DNA of 64,000 nt from assembly GCF_030816075.1 (NCBI RefSeq), contig NZ_JAUSXO010000001.1, positions 3,782,001-3,846,000 on the forward strand, read 5' to 3'. Positions 48,624 through 63,389 of the stretch are shown in pieces (the stretch's first letter is position 1; every line of letters begins with the position of its first letter). The notes under the pieces are model-generated. The model was not told where the DNA came from. It did not search any database and was given only the letters and a program-made list of their open reading frames with translations. The position numbers were made by a program, and so were the translations under genes. Origin of the DNA: Arthrobacter agilis (lineage in GTDB: Bacteria > Actinomycetota > Actinomycetes > Actinomycetales > Micrococcaceae).

Positions 48624-49106
48624 ATGGTTTTTGAGGTCGGCGAAACAGTTGTTTACCCTCACCACGGCGCAGCGAAGATCGAGGAGATCAAGATGCGCGT
48701 CATCAAGGGCGAAGAGAAGATGTATCTCAAGCTCAAGGTGGCACAGGGTGATCTGACGATAGAAGTACCAGCAGAGAACGTTGACCTCGTAGGGGTCCGC
48801 GACGTGGTGGGCAAGGAAGGCCTCGAGCACGTGTTCGACGTCCTGCGGGCCGAGTTCACGGAAGAGCCGACCAACTGGTCGCGCCGCTACAAGGCGAACC
48901 TCGAGAAGCTCGCCTCCGGCGACGTCATCAAGGTCGCCGAGGTGGTCCGGGACCTGTGGCGCCGCGACCACGACCGCGGACTGTCGGCCGGTGAGAAGAG
49001 GATGCTCGCGAAAGCGCGCCAGATCCTCATCTCCGAGCTCGCACTCGCGGAGAAGACCGACGAAGAGAAGGCAGCAAGCGTTCTCGACGACGTCCTCGCC
49101 TCCTAG
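48624..49106 (+). CDS. carD: RNA polymerase-binding transcription factor CarD
   Basis: 160 residues, the family length. CarD binds the RNA polymerase beta subunit and stabilises open promoter complexes, mainly at rRNA promoters. The N-terminal interaction domain is [20 protein letters not shown]. The DNA-binding C-terminal half has [16 protein letters not shown], including the Trp that wedges the bubble. A textbook terminator follows. Upstream of ispD-ispF-cysS as in mycobacteria. Confidence 0.97.
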   Translation: MVFEVGETVVYPHHGAAKIEEIKMRVIKGEEKMYLKLKVAQGDLTIEVPAENVDLVGVRDVVGKEGLEHVFDVLRAEFTEEPTNWSRRYKANLEKLASGDVIKVAEVVRDLWRRDHDRGLSAGEKRMLAKARQILISELALAEKTDEEKAASVLDDVLAS

Positions 49107-49123
49107 GAGACGGGCCGGCGCGG

Positions 49124-49150
49124 AAGAGGGACCTTCGGGTCCCTCTTTTT
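49124..49150 (+). terminator. Intrinsic terminator of carD
   Basis: AGAGGGACC and GGTCCCTCT form a 9-bp stem with a TTCG tetraloop, followed by four more T. It lies 18 bases after the carD stop. Confidence 0.95.
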
Positions 49151-49163
49151 CGTGGTCCTGACA

Positions 49164-49169
49164 TAGGGT
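49164..49169 (+). promoter_or_regulatory. Leaderless -10 box of ispD
   Basis: TAGGGT lies 6 bases before the ispD GTG. No Shine-Dalgarno is present. Confidence 0.5.
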
Positions 49170-49175
49170 GACGGG

Positions 49176-49916
49176 GTGTCCGAGAAGAAGCATCCCCTCC
49201 CCGCCGGGGTGGGCGTCGTGGTCGTGGCCGCAGGGTCCGGGCAGCGCCTGGGCCAGGGCATCCCCAAGGCCCGTGTCCTGTGCGGTGGGCGCACCCTCCT
49301 CCAACGCTCCCTCGACGCCGTGATCGCATCCGGTGTCGCCACGCATGTCGTCGTGGTCCTGCCGCAGGACGACGCCGTCCTCGCCGCCGTGGTCTCCGAC
49401 GCCGCACGGCGTACCGGCGGCCCGGCCATCGTCGCCGTGACCGGTGGCACCACGCGGACGGCCTCCGTCCGCGCCGGCCTCGATGCGCTCCCTCCCCCGA
49501 CCGCCGTCGTCCTCGTCCACGACGCCGCCCGGGCCCTCACCCCGCCGGACGTGTTCCGGCGCGTCGCGGAGGCCGTCGCCGCAGGCGCCCCGGCCGTGAT
49601 CCCGGTGCTGCCGGTCGTGGACACGGTCAAGGTGGTGGACGGCGACGTCGTCACTGCGACGCCGGACCGTGGGGGCCTGCGGGCCGTGCAGACCCCGCAG
49701 GGCTTCGACGCGGCGGCACTGCGGGCGGCACACGCGGCAGGCGGTCCGGCCGATCCGGCGGTCACCGACGACGCCATGCTGATGGAGGCGCACGGCGCCA
49801 CCGTGCGGGTCGTCGAGGGCGACCCCCTCGCCTTCAAGATCACCACGCCCCTGGACCTCGTCGTCGCCGAGGCGGTCCTCGCGCGGGATCCCGCCGCCTC
49901 CCGCATCGCCGGCTGA
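49176..49916 (+). CDS. ispD: 2-C-methyl-D-erythritol 4-phosphate cytidylyltransferase
   Basis: 246 residues, GTG start. Third step of the non-mevalonate isoprenoid pathway: it couples CTP to methylerythritol phosphate. The nucleotide-binding loop AAGSGQRLGQGIPKA is near-canonical. VTGGTTRTASVRAGLDAL, VLVHDAARALTPP and AVQTPQGFDAAAL are family motifs. It is followed by ispF after 36 bases. Confidence 0.95.
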   Translation: MSEKKHPLPAGVGVVVVAAGSGQRLGQGIPKARVLCGGRTLLQRSLDAVIASGVATHVVVVLPQDDAVLAAVVSDAARRTGGPAIVAVTGGTTRTASVRAGLDALPPPTAVVLVHDAARALTPPDVFRRVAEAVAAGAPAVIPVLPVVDTVKVVDGDVVTATPDRGGLRAVQTPQGFDAAALRAAHAAGGPADPAVTDDAMLMEAHGATVRVVEGDPLAFKITTPLDLVVAEAVLARDPAASRIAG

Positions 49917-49952
49917 TTCGGCCGCCGACCCCTACCAGCACCAGGAGCAGCC

Positions 49953-50486
49953 GTGTACCTGAGCGAACACACCCACCTTCCCCGCACGGGCATCGGCGTG
50001 GACGTCCACGCCTACGCGCCGGCCGACGCGCCGGCGCCCCTCTGGCTCGCGGGCCTGCTGTGGGAGGGGGAGCGGGGCCTGTCGGGGCACTCAGACGGCG
50101 ACGCGGTCGCCCATGCCGCGGCCGACGCCCTGTTCTCCGCCGCCGGTGTCGGCGACCTCGGCACGCACTTCGGCACCGACCGCCCCGAGTACGCGGGCGC
50201 CTCCGGGCATGCGCTCCTCGGTGCGGCCGCGTCGATCGTCCGCGAGGCGGGGTTCGACATCGGCAACATCGCGGTCCAGCTCATCGGCAACCGCCCGAAG
50301 TTCGGTCCCCGCCGCGCCGAGGCGGAGGCCGTCCTGTCCGACGCCGCGCAGGCACCCGTGAGCATCTCCGCCACCACCACGGACGGACTGGGCCTGACCG
50401 GCAGGGGAGAGGGCATCGCGGCCATCGCGACCGCCGTCGTCGTGCGCTCCCGCGAGCAGGCGACGCCCGGGGGCCCGCAGGGCTGA
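49953..50486 (+). CDS. ispF: 2-C-methyl-D-erythritol 2,4-cyclodiphosphate synthase
   Basis: 177 residues, GTG start with AGGAG upstream. It forms the cyclodiphosphate in the same isoprenoid pathway. The zinc ligands lie in [11 protein letters not shown] (Asp, His) and [11 protein letters not shown] (His). [18 protein letters not shown] and [19 protein letters not shown] are conserved. The first 10 residues and the tail are longer than average. Confidence 0.96.
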   Translation: MYLSEHTHLPRTGIGVDVHAYAPADAPAPLWLAGLLWEGERGLSGHSDGDAVAHAAADALFSAAGVGDLGTHFGTDRPEYAGASGHALLGAAASIVREAGFDIGNIAVQLIGNRPKFGPRRAEAEAVLSDAAQAPVSISATTTDGLGLTGRGEGIAAIATAVVVRSREQATPGGPQG

Positions 50487-50500
50487 GCCGACCCGCCGGG

Positions 50501-50506
50501 TAATCT
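50501..50506 (+). promoter_or_regulatory. Leaderless -10 box of cysS
   Basis: TAATCT lies 6 bases before the cysS GTG, in the 26-base gap after ispF. Confidence 0.5.
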
Positions 50507-50512
50507 GGACCG

Positions 50513-51979
50513 GTGAGCCTGCGATTCTATGACACCGCCCGCGCCGAGGTGCGCCCCTTCGAACCCCTCGAACCGGGCAGGGCGAGTCTCTACTACTGCG
50601 GTGCCACGGTGCAGGGCATGCCGCACGTCGGCCACGTCCGCTCCGCGATCGCGTTCGACCAGCTGACGCGGTGGCTCGAAGCGCGGGGTCTCCGCGTCAC
50701 GGTGGTGCGGAACGTCACGGACATCGACGACAAGATCCTCGCCAAGTCCGCCGACTCGTTCAGCGACGGAGCGTCCCTTGACGACCCGACGGTGGTGCCC
50801 GAGGAGCAGTGGTGGGCCCTCGCCTACCGCTTCGAGCGCGCCTTCGACAGCGCCTACACCGCCCTCGGGGTCCGGCCCCCCACCTACGAGCCACGGGCCA
50901 CCGGGCACATCCCCGAGATGCACGCCCTCATCCAGCGGCTGATCGAGCGCGGCCACGCCTATCCGGCGCCGGATGGCTCCGGCGACGTCTACTTCGACGT
51001 CCGGTCCTGGCCCGCCTACGGCAGCCTCACGCGCCAGGACATCGACGACATGCAGGCCGCGCCCGACGCCGACCCGCGCGGCAAGCGGGACCCACGCGAT
51101 TTCGCGCTGTGGAAGGGCTCGAAGGACACCGACCCCGCGAGCGCGTCCTGGTCGAGCCCGTGGGGCACCGGACGGCCCGGCTGGCACCTCGAGTGCTCCA
51201 GCATGGTCACCAAGTACCTCGGCACGGAGTTCGACATCCACGGTGGGGGTCTCGACCTGCGCTTCCCGCACCACGAGAACGAGATGGCACAGTCGCAGGC
51301 CGCAGGCCACGCGTTCGCCCGGTTCTGGATGCACAACGGCATGGTCACGTACGGCGGCGAGAAGATGTCGAAGTCGATCGGCAACACCGTCAGCCCCCAG
51401 GAGATGATCGACGCGGCCGGGCCCCGGGTGGTGCGCTACTACCTCGGCCAGGCCCACTACCGGTCCGTCCTCGACTACCGCGGGACGTCGCTGCAGGAGG
51501 CGGCGTCCGCGGTGGCGCGGATCGACGGGTTCATCGCGAAGGCCTCCTCGCGCGTCGGTGCCCCGGCCCGCGGTGCCGTCCGCGCCGCCGATCTCCCGGC
51601 GGCCTTCGCGGAGGCCATGGACGACGACCTCAACGTCCCCCAGGCCCTCGCGGTCCTCCACACCACGGTGCGCGGCGGCAACACGGCGCTGGCCGCGGGC
51701 GACGACGACGCCACCCGGGCGGCTCTCGCCGCCGTCGTCGCCATGACCGCCGTGCTCGGTCTCGACGACGCCGGGGACGCCGTCGCCGGTACGGCCGCGG
51801 ATGCGGCCGCCACCCGCGCCCTCGAGGCGCTGGTGGGGGATCGGATCGCCGAACGGGGCGACGCCCGGACCGCGCGCGACTGGGCGCGGGCGGACGCCAT
51901 CCGCGATGCGCTGGCCGCCGCCGGGATCGTCCTCGAGGACGCCGCCGACGGCGTCCGGTGGTCCCTCTCGGGCGACTGA
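50513..51979 (+). CDS. cysS: Cysteinyl-tRNA synthetase
   Basis: 488 residues, GTG start. It charges tRNA-Cys. The HIGH-type motif lies in [14 protein letters not shown]. The zinc-binding Cys and His are in YYCGATVQG and GWHLECSSM plus HHENEMAQS. The KMSKS loop reads [11 protein letters not shown]. The C-terminal helical domain is full. Order ispF-cysS-rlmB is standard in actinobacteria. Confidence 0.97.
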   Translation: MSLRFYDTARAEVRPFEPLEPGRASLYYCGATVQGMPHVGHVRSAIAFDQLTRWLEARGLRVTVVRNVTDIDDKILAKSADSFSDGASLDDPTVVPEEQWWALAYRFERAFDSAYTALGVRPPTYEPRATGHIPEMHALIQRLIERGHAYPAPDGSGDVYFDVRSWPAYGSLTRQDIDDMQAAPDADPRGKRDPRDFALWKGSKDTDPASASWSSPWGTGRPGWHLECSSMVTKYLGTEFDIHGGGLDLRFPHHENEMAQSQAAGHAFARFWMHNGMVTYGGEKMSKSIGNTVSPQEMIDAAGPRVVRYYLGQAHYRSVLDYRGTSLQEAASAVARIDGFIAKASSRVGAPARGAVRAADLPAAFAEAMDDDLNVPQALAVLHTTVRGGNTALAAGDDDATRAALAAVVAMTAVLGLDDAGDAVAGTAADAAATRALEALVGDRIAERGDARTARDWARADAIRDALAAAGIVLEDAADGVRWSLSGD

Positions 51980-52059
51980 CCGGCCCGGTCGGCGTCCTGC
52001 GCCGGGCCGCCGGCGCGGCCGGACGGACGCCCGTGCCGGTCCACCCCGTCGGGTCCGCG

Positions 52060-52065
52060 TAAACT
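52060..52065 (+). promoter_or_regulatory. -10 box of rlmB
   Basis: TAAACT lies 36 bases before the rlmB ATG. AAAGGTG near 52088 is a weak Shine-Dalgarno. A TATATA run (52083-52088) is closer but would leave almost no leader. Confidence 0.4.
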
Positions 52066-52101
52066 GGAGGCGATTCTTCCTCTATATAAAGGTGTTCTCC
52101 C

Positions 52102-53082
52102 ATGGCCAGTCACGGACGTCCAGGCGCGGTTCGCAAAACGAAAAAGGGCCCCACCATCGGCACCGGCGGACATGGGCGCAAGTCGCTCGAGGGCAAGGGC
52201 CCCACGCCCAAGGCGGAGGACCGCCCGTACCACAAGGCGTACAAGAACAAGGAGCTGGCGGAGCGTTCGGCCGCCAAGCGCGACGGCAAGGGCGCTGGCA
52301 CCGGTCGTACCCGGGGCAAGGCGGCCGAGGAGGTCGTCACCGGCCGCAACTCCGTCGTGGAGGCGCTGCGGGCGGGCATCCCCGCGAAGGCCCTCCACGT
52401 CGCCATCCGCATCGAGGTGGACGACCGCGTCCGCGAGTCGCTGAAGATGGCCGCCGAGCGCGGCATCCCCGTGATGGAGACCGGCAAGCCGGAGCTGGAC
52501 CGCATGACCGACGGCGCCGTGCACCAGGGGCTCATGCTGCAGATCCCGCCGTACGAGTACGCCGACGCGCTGGACCTCGTGGACGAGACCATCGAACGTT
52601 TCCGGCGCGGGCACATCGGCAACGCCCCGCTCTTCGTGGCGCTGGACGGCATCACCGATCCCCGCAACCTCGGGGCCATCATCCGCTCCGCGTCGGCCTT
52701 CAGCAGCCACGGCGTCATCGTGCCCGAGCGTCGCTCGGTCGGCGTGACGGCGTCCGCCTGGAAGACCAGCGCGGGTGCCGCGGTGCGCGTACCCGTGGCC
52801 CGTGTGGGCAACCTCAATGCCGCGCTGAAGTCCTTCAAGGAGAAGGGCATCTTCGTCCTCGGGCTGGACGGCGACGGTGACGTCTCACTGCCGGAGCTGT
52901 CGCTCGGCCGCGATCCCATCTGCATCGTCGTCGGCTCGGAGGGCAAGGGGCTCTCCCGGCTCGTCCGCGAGAACTGCGACCAGATCGTGTCCATCCCCAT
53001 CGACTCCGCCATGGAGTCGCTGAACGCGTCGATGGCGGTGGGAATCACGCTCTACGAGGTGTCCCGCCAGCGCTCCGCCTGA
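52102..53082 (+). CDS. rlmB: 23S rRNA (guanosine-2'-O)-methyltransferase RlmB
   Basis: 326 residues. A SpoU-type methyltransferase that modifies Gm2251 of 23S rRNA. A basic, disordered N-terminal extension of about 80 residues comes first. The substrate-binding domain starts VVTGRNSVVEALRAGIPAKA. The trefoil-knot motifs are ALDGITDPRNLGAIIRSASA (motif 1), CIVVGSEGKGLSRLVRENCD (motif 2) and IPIDSAMESLNASMAVGITL (motif 3). Confidence 0.96.
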   Translation: MASHGRPGAVRKTKKGPTIGTGGHGRKSLEGKGPTPKAEDRPYHKAYKNKELAERSAAKRDGKGAGTGRTRGKAAEEVVTGRNSVVEALRAGIPAKALHVAIRIEVDDRVRESLKMAAERGIPVMETGKPELDRMTDGAVHQGLMLQIPPYEYADALDLVDETIERFRRGHIGNAPLFVALDGITDPRNLGAIIRSASAFSSHGVIVPERRSVGVTASAWKTSAGAAVRVPVARVGNLNAALKSFKEKGIFVLGLDGDGDVSLPELSLGRDPICIVVGSEGKGLSRLVRENCDQIVSIPIDSAMESLNASMAVGITLYEVSRQRSA

Positions 53083-53090
53083 CCCCGGGC

Positions 53091-55187
<2,097 letters not shown>

Positions 55188-55251
55188 CCCCCCCCTTGGC
55201 TCCCTGCACCCGCTGACCCCCGGGCGGGAGCCGCCGTCGTTCCCGCTTTTC

Positions 55252-55287
55252 CCCGCGCCACGCCGCCGATCAGCGGCGTGGCGCGGG
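55252..55287. terminator. 15-bp perfect hairpin after glgX
   Basis: Arms 55252-55266 and 55273-55287 pair perfectly around a 6-base loop. A related repeat that resembles the gpmA 3' end lies between the glgX stop and this hairpin. Confidence 0.6.
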
Positions 55288-55366
55288 CAACACGGGCCGA
55301 GTCTGCTGAAACCCGGGAACGACGACGAGTCGCCGGAGCGACGCACGCAGGGGACCCGGGAACGAC

Positions 55367-55396
55367 GAAGCCCGGGACCGCAGGGTCCCGGGCTTC
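55367..55396. terminator. 13-bp perfect hairpin at the glgP 3' end
   Basis: GAAGCCCGGGACC and its complement pair around a 4-base loop, 22 bases beyond the glgP stop. It probably ends glgP and may end glgX read-through. Confidence 0.65.
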
Positions 55397-55418
55397 GGTC
55401 TGGGTGTCGGGCAGCCGA

Positions 55419-58031
55419 TCAGGCGTTGACGATGAGTCCCAGCTCGGCCTTCGTGGCCAGCGTCGCGTGCTTCGGGAGCACCCGCACGGTGTAGCCGAAG
55501 GACCCGGAGTGGTCGATCCGGACGCCGCCCGTGAACAGGTAGCGTCCGCTGCCCAGGTTCTCGGAGACGTCGAGATCCTCGACCGTGACGTCGCTCAGCT
55601 CGTCGCTGTCGAGGGCGCGGCCGTAGGCCACCTCGACGGTGACGTCGTCGGGGTCGAGGCCACCGAGCGACACGTACGCGTTGACGGTCAGCGAGTCACC
55701 GATCTGCGGGTTCTCCGAGACGCCCGTGGAGTCCACGTGTTCCACCTGGACGGCCGGCCAGTTGCCCTGGACCCGGGACCGCCACGCGGCGGTCCGCTTC
55801 GCGAGGGCGAAGGAATCGGCGGCGGCCTCCTGCCCGGAACGCCAGGCGGGACGGTACAGCTTCTCGACGTAGTCCTGCAGCATGCGCTCGGCGGACACCG
55901 CCGGGCCGAGTGTGGCCATGGTGTGCTTGATCATCGCGATCCACTGGTGCGGGACGCCGTCGCGCGAGGGCTCCGACGGCCCGGCCGCTCCCGCACCCTC
56001 GGCGGGGACGAGCGAGTAGAAGCGCGGGCCCACCTGGGTCTCGAGGAGGTCGTACAGGGCTGCGGCCTCGATGTCGTCGCGCTCGTCGGCCGAGGCGCCG
56101 TTGTTGGCCGTCGGGATCGCCCAGCCGTTGTCGCCGTCGTACATCTCGTCCCACCAGCCATCGAGGACGGACAGGTTCAGGCCGCCGTTGATCGCGGCCT
56201 TCATGCCCGACGTGCCGCAGGCCTCGAGGGGCCGCAGCGGGTTGTTCAGCCAGACGTCGCAGCCCGGGAAGAGCGTGCGGGCCATGGCGATGTCGTAGTT
56301 GGGCAGGAAGACGATGCGGTGGCGTACCTCGGGATCGTCCGTGAACCGGACCAGGTCCTGGATCATGCGCTTGCCCTGCTCGTCGGCGGGGTGCGACTTG
56401 CCGGCGATCACGAGCTGGATGGGGTGCTCCGGGTGCAGCAGCAGCGCCTTGAGGCGGGCGGGGTTGCGCAGCATGAGCGTGAGGCGCTTGTACGTCGGGA
56501 CGCGGCGGGCGAAGCCGATCGTCAGGACGTCAGGGTCCAGCACGGAGTCGGTCCACGCGAGTTCGGCGTCGGCCGCCCCGCGCTTCTTCCAGGAGGAGCG
56601 CAGCCGCTGGCGTACGTCGTCGACCAGGTTGGAGCGCAGGCGGCGGCGCAGCGCCCAGATGTCCGTGTCGGGCACGTCGTAGACCTTGGCCCACTGGGGG
56701 TCGAGGACGGACTCGGCGCCGAAGTGCTCGAGGGCGAAGTCCGCGATCTGCGGATCCACCCAGCTCGGGACGTGCACGCCGTTCGTCACGGAGGTGATGG
56801 GGACCTCGCGGGTGTCGAACCCCGGCCAGAGCCCGGAGAACATGCCGCGGGAGACCTCGCCGTGCAGTTTCGCGACGCCGTTGGCGCGCTGCGCGAGACG
56901 CAGGCCCATGACGGCCATGTTGAACTTCGTCGGGTCGCCGTCCGCGTAGTTCTCGGCCCCGAGCGCGAGGACGCGGTCCGTGGGCACGGCCGGCGCAAGG
57001 CCCGCGTGGAAGAAGTGCTCGATCTGGGAGCGCTCGAAGCGGTCGATCCCGGCCGGTACCGGGGTGTGGGTGGTGAACACCGTCGACGCCCGTCCCGCCG
57101 TGAGCGCCTCCTCCCAGCTCATGGGCGACTCGTTGGAGGGGTCCATGAGCTCACGGATGCGCTCGATGCCGAGGAAGCCGGCGTGTCCCTCGTTGGTGTG
57201 GAACACCTCCGGCGCGGGTGTGCCGGTGAGGCGCTGGAAGATGCGCAGGGCCTTGACCCCGCCCATGCCGAGGAGCAGTTCCTGCTGGAGGCGCTGGTCC
57301 CCGCCGCCGCCGTAGAGGCGGTCGGTGACGTTGCGTGCCGCATCGTCGTTCGCGGCCACGTTCGAGTCCAGGAGCAGGAGGGGGACACGGCCGACGTCGG
57401 CGCGCCAGATGTGCGCCGACAGCTGCCGGCCGTTGGGCAGGGGCAGCACCACCATCGCGGCGGAGCCGTCCTCCTCGCGGAGCAGGGTCAGCGGCAGGCC
57501 GTCGGGGTCGAGGACGGGGTAGGTCTCCTGCTGCCAGGCATCGCGGGAGAGCGACTGCTTGAAGTACCCGGCCTGGTAGAGCAGGCCGACGCCGATCAGG
57601 GGGACGCCGAGATCGGACGCGGACTTGAGGTGGTCGCCGGCCAGGATGCCGAGGCCACCGGAGTACTGGGGCAGGACGGCGCTGATGCCGTACTCGGGGG
57701 AGAAGTAGGCGATGCTGCGGGGCGCGTCCTCGCCGAGGCCCTGGTACCAGCGCGGTTCCGTCAGGTAGCTGTCGAGGTCGGCGCCGAGCTCCTGGATGCG
57801 CTGCACCAGTTTCTCGTCGGCGGCGAGCTGCTGAAGCTTCTCGCGCGTCACGGACCCGAGGAAGGACACGGGATCGTGGTCGCTCGCCTCCCAGGCTGCG
57901 GGGTCTATCTCCTCGAACAGGCGCGAGGTGGGCAGATGCCACGACCAGCGCAGATTGCTGGCGAGCTTGCCCAGCGGTGCGATGTTCTCGGGGAGGACGG
58001 TTCGGACGGTAAATCTGCGGATGGCCTTCAC
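55419..58031 (-). CDS. glgP: Alpha-glucan (glycogen) phosphorylase
   Basis: 870 residues from the GTG at 58031, which fits the family start (VKAIRRFTVRTVLPENIAPL). Upstream in-frame sequence to 58142 is promoter. It releases glucose-1-phosphate (or maltose-chain variants in this subfamily) from alpha-1,4-glucan. An N-terminal DUF3417-type domain precedes the core. The PLP-Lys region is EACGTSGMKAAINGGLNL. VFHTNEGHAGFLGIERIREL and SVTNGVHVPSWVDPQ are typical. The -10 TAGCGT lies 7 bases before the GTG. Confidence 0.95.
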   Translation of the reverse strand: MKAIRRFTVRTVLPENIAPLGKLASNLRWSWHLPTSRLFEEIDPAAWEASDHDPVSFLGSVTREKLQQLAADEKLVQRIQELGADLDSYLTEPRWYQGLGEDAPRSIAYFSPEYGISAVLPQYSGGLGILAGDHLKSASDLGVPLIGVGLLYQAGYFKQSLSRDAWQQETYPVLDPDGLPLTLLREEDGSAAMVVLPLPNGRQLSAHIWRADVGRVPLLLLDSNVAANDDAARNVTDRLYGGGGDQRLQQELLLGMGGVKALRIFQRLTGTPAPEVFHTNEGHAGFLGIERIRELMDPSNESPMSWEEALTAGRASTVFTTHTPVPAGIDRFERSQIEHFFHAGLAPAVPTDRVLALGAENYADGDPTKFNMAVMGLRLAQRANGVAKLHGEVSRGMFSGLWPGFDTREVPITSVTNGVHVPSWVDPQIADFALEHFGAESVLDPQWAKVYDVPDTDIWALRRRLRSNLVDDVRQRLRSSWKKRGAADAELAWTDSVLDPDVLTIGFARRVPTYKRLTLMLRNPARLKALLLHPEHPIQLVIAGKSHPADEQGKRMIQDLVRFTDDPEVRHRIVFLPNYDIAMARTLFPGCDVWLNNPLRPLEACGTSGMKAAINGGLNLSVLDGWWDEMYDGDNGWAIPTANNGASADERDDIEAAALYDLLETQVGPRFYSLVPAEGAGAAGPSEPSRDGVPHQWIAMIKHTMATLGPAVSAERMLQDYVEKLYRPAWRSGQEAAADSFALAKRTAAWRSRVQGNWPAVQVEHVDSTGVSENPQIGDSLTVNAYVSLGGLDPDDVTVEVAYGRALDSDELSDVTVEDLDVSENLGSGRYLFTGGVRIDHSGSFGYTVRVLPKHATLATKAELGLIVNA

Positions 58032-58038
58032 CCCGATT

Positions 58039-58155
58039 ACGCTAGCGCACTTGCCCCACCCTGGGGAGCGGATGCGTAAACGCTTGCTTAATACGGGAGG
58101 GTCGCTGACATTACGCCAAGCCCCCTTAGCAATTCGGGCCATTACTCGCTAACGT
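58039..58155. promoter_or_regulatory. Divergent leaderless -10 boxes of glgP and glgE
   Basis: TAGCGT on the minus strand (58044-58039) lies 7 bases before the glgP GTG. TAACGT on the plus strand (58150-58155) lies 7 bases before the glgE GTG. A TTAGCA 18 bases further up could be the glgE -35. Confidence 0.6.
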
Positions 58156-58162
58156 CGTACGG

Positions 58163-60201
<2,039 letters not shown>

Positions 60202-60202
<1 letters not shown>

Positions 60203-61968
60203 TGCCCAACCCCTTCCAGCTCAACGCACCTGGACTGGCCCACGACCCCCACTGGTACCGCAAGGCGGTCTTCTACGAGGTCCTGGTCCGTGGTTTCGCC
60301 GATGCGAACGGGGACGGCTCCGGTGATCTCTCCGGCCTGATCGAGAAGATGGACTACCTCCAGTGGCTCGGCGTGGACTGCCTGTGGCTGCCGCCGTTCT
60401 TCAAGTCGCCCCTGCGCGACGGCGGCTACGACATCTCGGACTACTACGACGTCCTCGACGAGTTCGGTTCCCTCGGGGACTTCAAGAGGCTTGTCGCCGA
60501 GGCCCACGCCCGCGGCGTCCGGGTCATCATCGACCTGCCCATGAACCACACCTCGGACCAGCACCACTGGTTCCAGGAGTCACGCCGGGATCCCGAGGGC
60601 CCCTACGGCGACTTCTACGTCTGGAGCGACACCGACGAGAAGTACGAGGACGCGCGCATCATCTTCGTGGACACCGAGGAGTCGAACTGGACGTTCGACC
60701 CGGTGCGCCGCCAGTTCTTCTGGCACCGCTTCTTCAGCCACCAGCCGGATCTCAACTTCGAGAACCCCAAGGTGCAGGAGGCCATCTTCGACGTCGTGCG
60801 GTTCTGGCTGGACCAGGGTATCGACGGCTTCCGCGCCGACGCCATCCCCTACCTCTTCGAGGAGGAGGGCACCAACTGCGAGAACCTGCCGCAGACGCAC
60901 GAGTTCCTCAAGCGGCTCCGTGCCATGGTGGACGAGAACTACCCGGGCCGCGTCATCATCGCCGAGGCGAACCAGATGCCGGACGAGGTGGTGGAGTACT
61001 TCGGCAGCGAGGACGAGCCCGAGTGCCACATGTCCTTCCACTTCCCGATCATGCCGCGGCTGTTCTACGCCCTGCGGGACCAGAAGGCAGCCCCGATCAT
61101 CGAGACGATGGCCGAGACCCCGGACATCCCCGTCGGCGCCCAGTGGGGTACGTTCCTCCGCAACCACGACGAGCTGACGCTCGAGATGGTCACCAACGAG
61201 GAGCGGGAGGCGATGCTCGGCTGGTACGCGCCGGATCCGCGCATGCGCGCCAACGTCGGTATCCGCCGTCGGCTGTCCCCGCTGCTGGACAACTCCCGCG
61301 CGGAGGTGGAGCTGATCCACGCCCTGCTGCTGTCCCTGCCCGGCAGCCCGTTCCTCTACTACGGTGACGAGATCGGTATGGGCGACAACATCTGGCTCGA
61401 GGACCGCGACGCGTCGCGGACCCCGATGCAGTGGAACCCGGACCGCAACGCCGGCTTCTCCCCGGTGGACCCGGGCAAGCTGTACCTGCCGGTCGTGCAG
61501 TCGCTCGTCTACCACTTCAACCACGTGAACGTGGAAGCGCAGATGGCGACGTCGAGCTCGCTGCTGCACTGGGTCCGCCAGATGCTCGCCGTGCGCAAGA
61601 CCCACCCCGCCTTCGGACTGGGCGGCTACCGCAACGTCCCGGTGGAGTCGGAGTCCGTCCTGGCCTTCCTCCGCGAGATCGGTGAGGGCAACGTCGAGGG
61701 CGAGCCCGCCGAGTCGGTGCTGTGCGTCTTCAACCTCTCGCAGCACCCCGTCGCGGCGAAGATGCGCCTTCCGCAGTTCGCGGGCCGCGGACTGCGTGAC
61801 CTGTTCGGCGGCGCGATCTTCCCGGCGTTCGGGGAGGACGGTGAGATCTCGCTGACGCTCGGCAGCCACGACTTCTTCTGGCTCCGCGTCCGCTCGGCGA
61901 ACTCCAACGCGTCATCGCCCCTCACCGAGGCGATGCCCGTCATCTCCATGTCGGAGGCGGTCAGGTAG
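60202..61968 (+). CDS. treS: Trehalose synthase (maltose alpha-D-glucosyltransferase)
   Basis: 588 residues, GTG start overlapping the glgE stop. It interconverts trehalose and maltose. GH13 motifs: IIDLPMNHTSDQHHWF, DGFRADAIPYLFEEEGTNCE (nucleophile Asp), VIIAEANQMPDEVVEYF (Glu) and FLRNHDELTLEMV (Asp). Family length. The stop overlaps mak by one base. Confidence 0.96.
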
Positions 61969-63389
61969 TGGCAGCCCATACGCCCTTCATCCCCGAGATC
62001 CTCACCGAATGGCTCCCGGCGCAGCGCTGGTTCCCCGTGAAGGGGGAGACGGTCGACCTGACGGTCGTCGGCGGGACCGTCCTCGAGGACCCGGCCGGCG
62101 ACGCCGGCTTCGAGGTGCACTTCCTGGCCGTGACCTCCGGGAAGCGCACCGATGTCGTCAGCGTGCCCATCAGCTACCGTTCCGGACCGCTCGACGACGC
62201 CGCAGCCGGCCTCATCGGCCAGGTGGACCACCCGGAGCTCGGTGCGCGCTGGGCGTACGACGCCACCCATGACGCGGACTTCGTGCGCCTCTGGGTGGAC
62301 TTCATCCTGTCGCGGCGGTCCACGCCCGACGGCCGGCTCGCCGGCGTCGTCGTCAAGGCGCCCGCCGGCCAGGAGCCTGGCACCGAGCAGCCCGTGAAGG
62401 TGCTGCAGGGTGAGCAGTCCAACACCTCCGTGGTCTACGGGTCCGGACCGGGATCGATGATCGTGAAATTCTTCCGGGTGCTCGCAGCCGGCGAGAGCCC
62501 TGACGTGCAGATCAGCGCCGAGCTCACCGCCGGCGGGTCCACCGACACGCCCGACACCTTCGGCTGGGTCACGGGGACCTGGCAGGTACCCGACGGCGAA
62601 CCCGGCCAGCACGTGACGGGCCACGTCAGCGTGCTGCGGGACTTCGTCGAGGGCAGCACCGATGCCTGGCGCACCGCGTCGGCCGCCGCCTCGAGTGCCG
62701 CTGATTTCACGGCGGCGGCGCGCGGCCTCGGCCGGGCGGTGGCACGCATCCACCAGCAGCTCGACGGCGCCTTCGGCAGCCGGACGGCCACCGAGGTGGA
62801 GGAGAAGGAGTTCAAGGACGCCCTCGCACAGCGCATCCGCTGGGCATGGGAGGAGGCCGGCGACGTCGTCGGTCCCCTCGACGGCGAGGTCGAGCGCATC
62901 ATCCGCGAGATCCAGGCCGTCGAGGGCATCCCCCCGCTGCAGCGGATCCATGCGGACCTCCACCTCGGCCAGGTGCTCCAGGCACCCGACGGCGCCTGGC
63001 TCATCATCGACTTCGAGGGGGAGCCACTCCGGCCCACCGCCGAGCGGAGCGTGCCCGACGTGACCGTGCGCGACGTCGTCGGCATGGTCCGTTCGCTCGA
63101 ATACGCGGCCGCGTCCCGCGGCGCCGCTCCGCTCGGTTCCCCCGACGCCGCCGCGACCGAGCAGTGGTCCGACGCCGCACGCGGTGCCTTCCTCGAGGGG
63201 TACGCGGAGGAGATCGGTGCCCCCGTGGACACCGCCGGCCCGCTGTTCCGTGCCCTCTGGCTCGACAAGGCCCTGTACGAAGTCGTCTACGAGATCCGCA
63301 ACAGGCCCGACTGGGTCGAGATGCCCGCACGGGACGTCCGTCGCGCCCTGGGCGCACAGTCCGGTGCCGACGCAACGAAAGCAGCTGAC
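61968..63389 (+). CDS. mak: Maltokinase, open into glgB
   Basis: About 474 residues up to the putative glgB ATG. Mak makes maltose-1-phosphate from maltose and ATP for GlgE. The N-terminal cap domain starts PFIPEILTEWLPAQRWFPVK. The kinase core has RIHADLHLGQVLQ (catalytic Asp) and LIIDFEGEPLRP (metal Asp). The family C-terminus LDKALYEVVYEIRNRPDWV ends near 63318. No stop codon follows: the frame runs on in phase through the glgB ATG. The 3' end given here is therefore a choice, and a Mak-GlgB fusion is possible. GTG start, overlapping treS. Confidence 0.88.

Noticed and set aside
55278-58079. A 933-residue open frame opposite glgP
   Set aside because: It is a GC-rich shadow of a full-length phosphorylase with all motifs; its translation is low-complexity Gly/Val/Arg sequence without family features.
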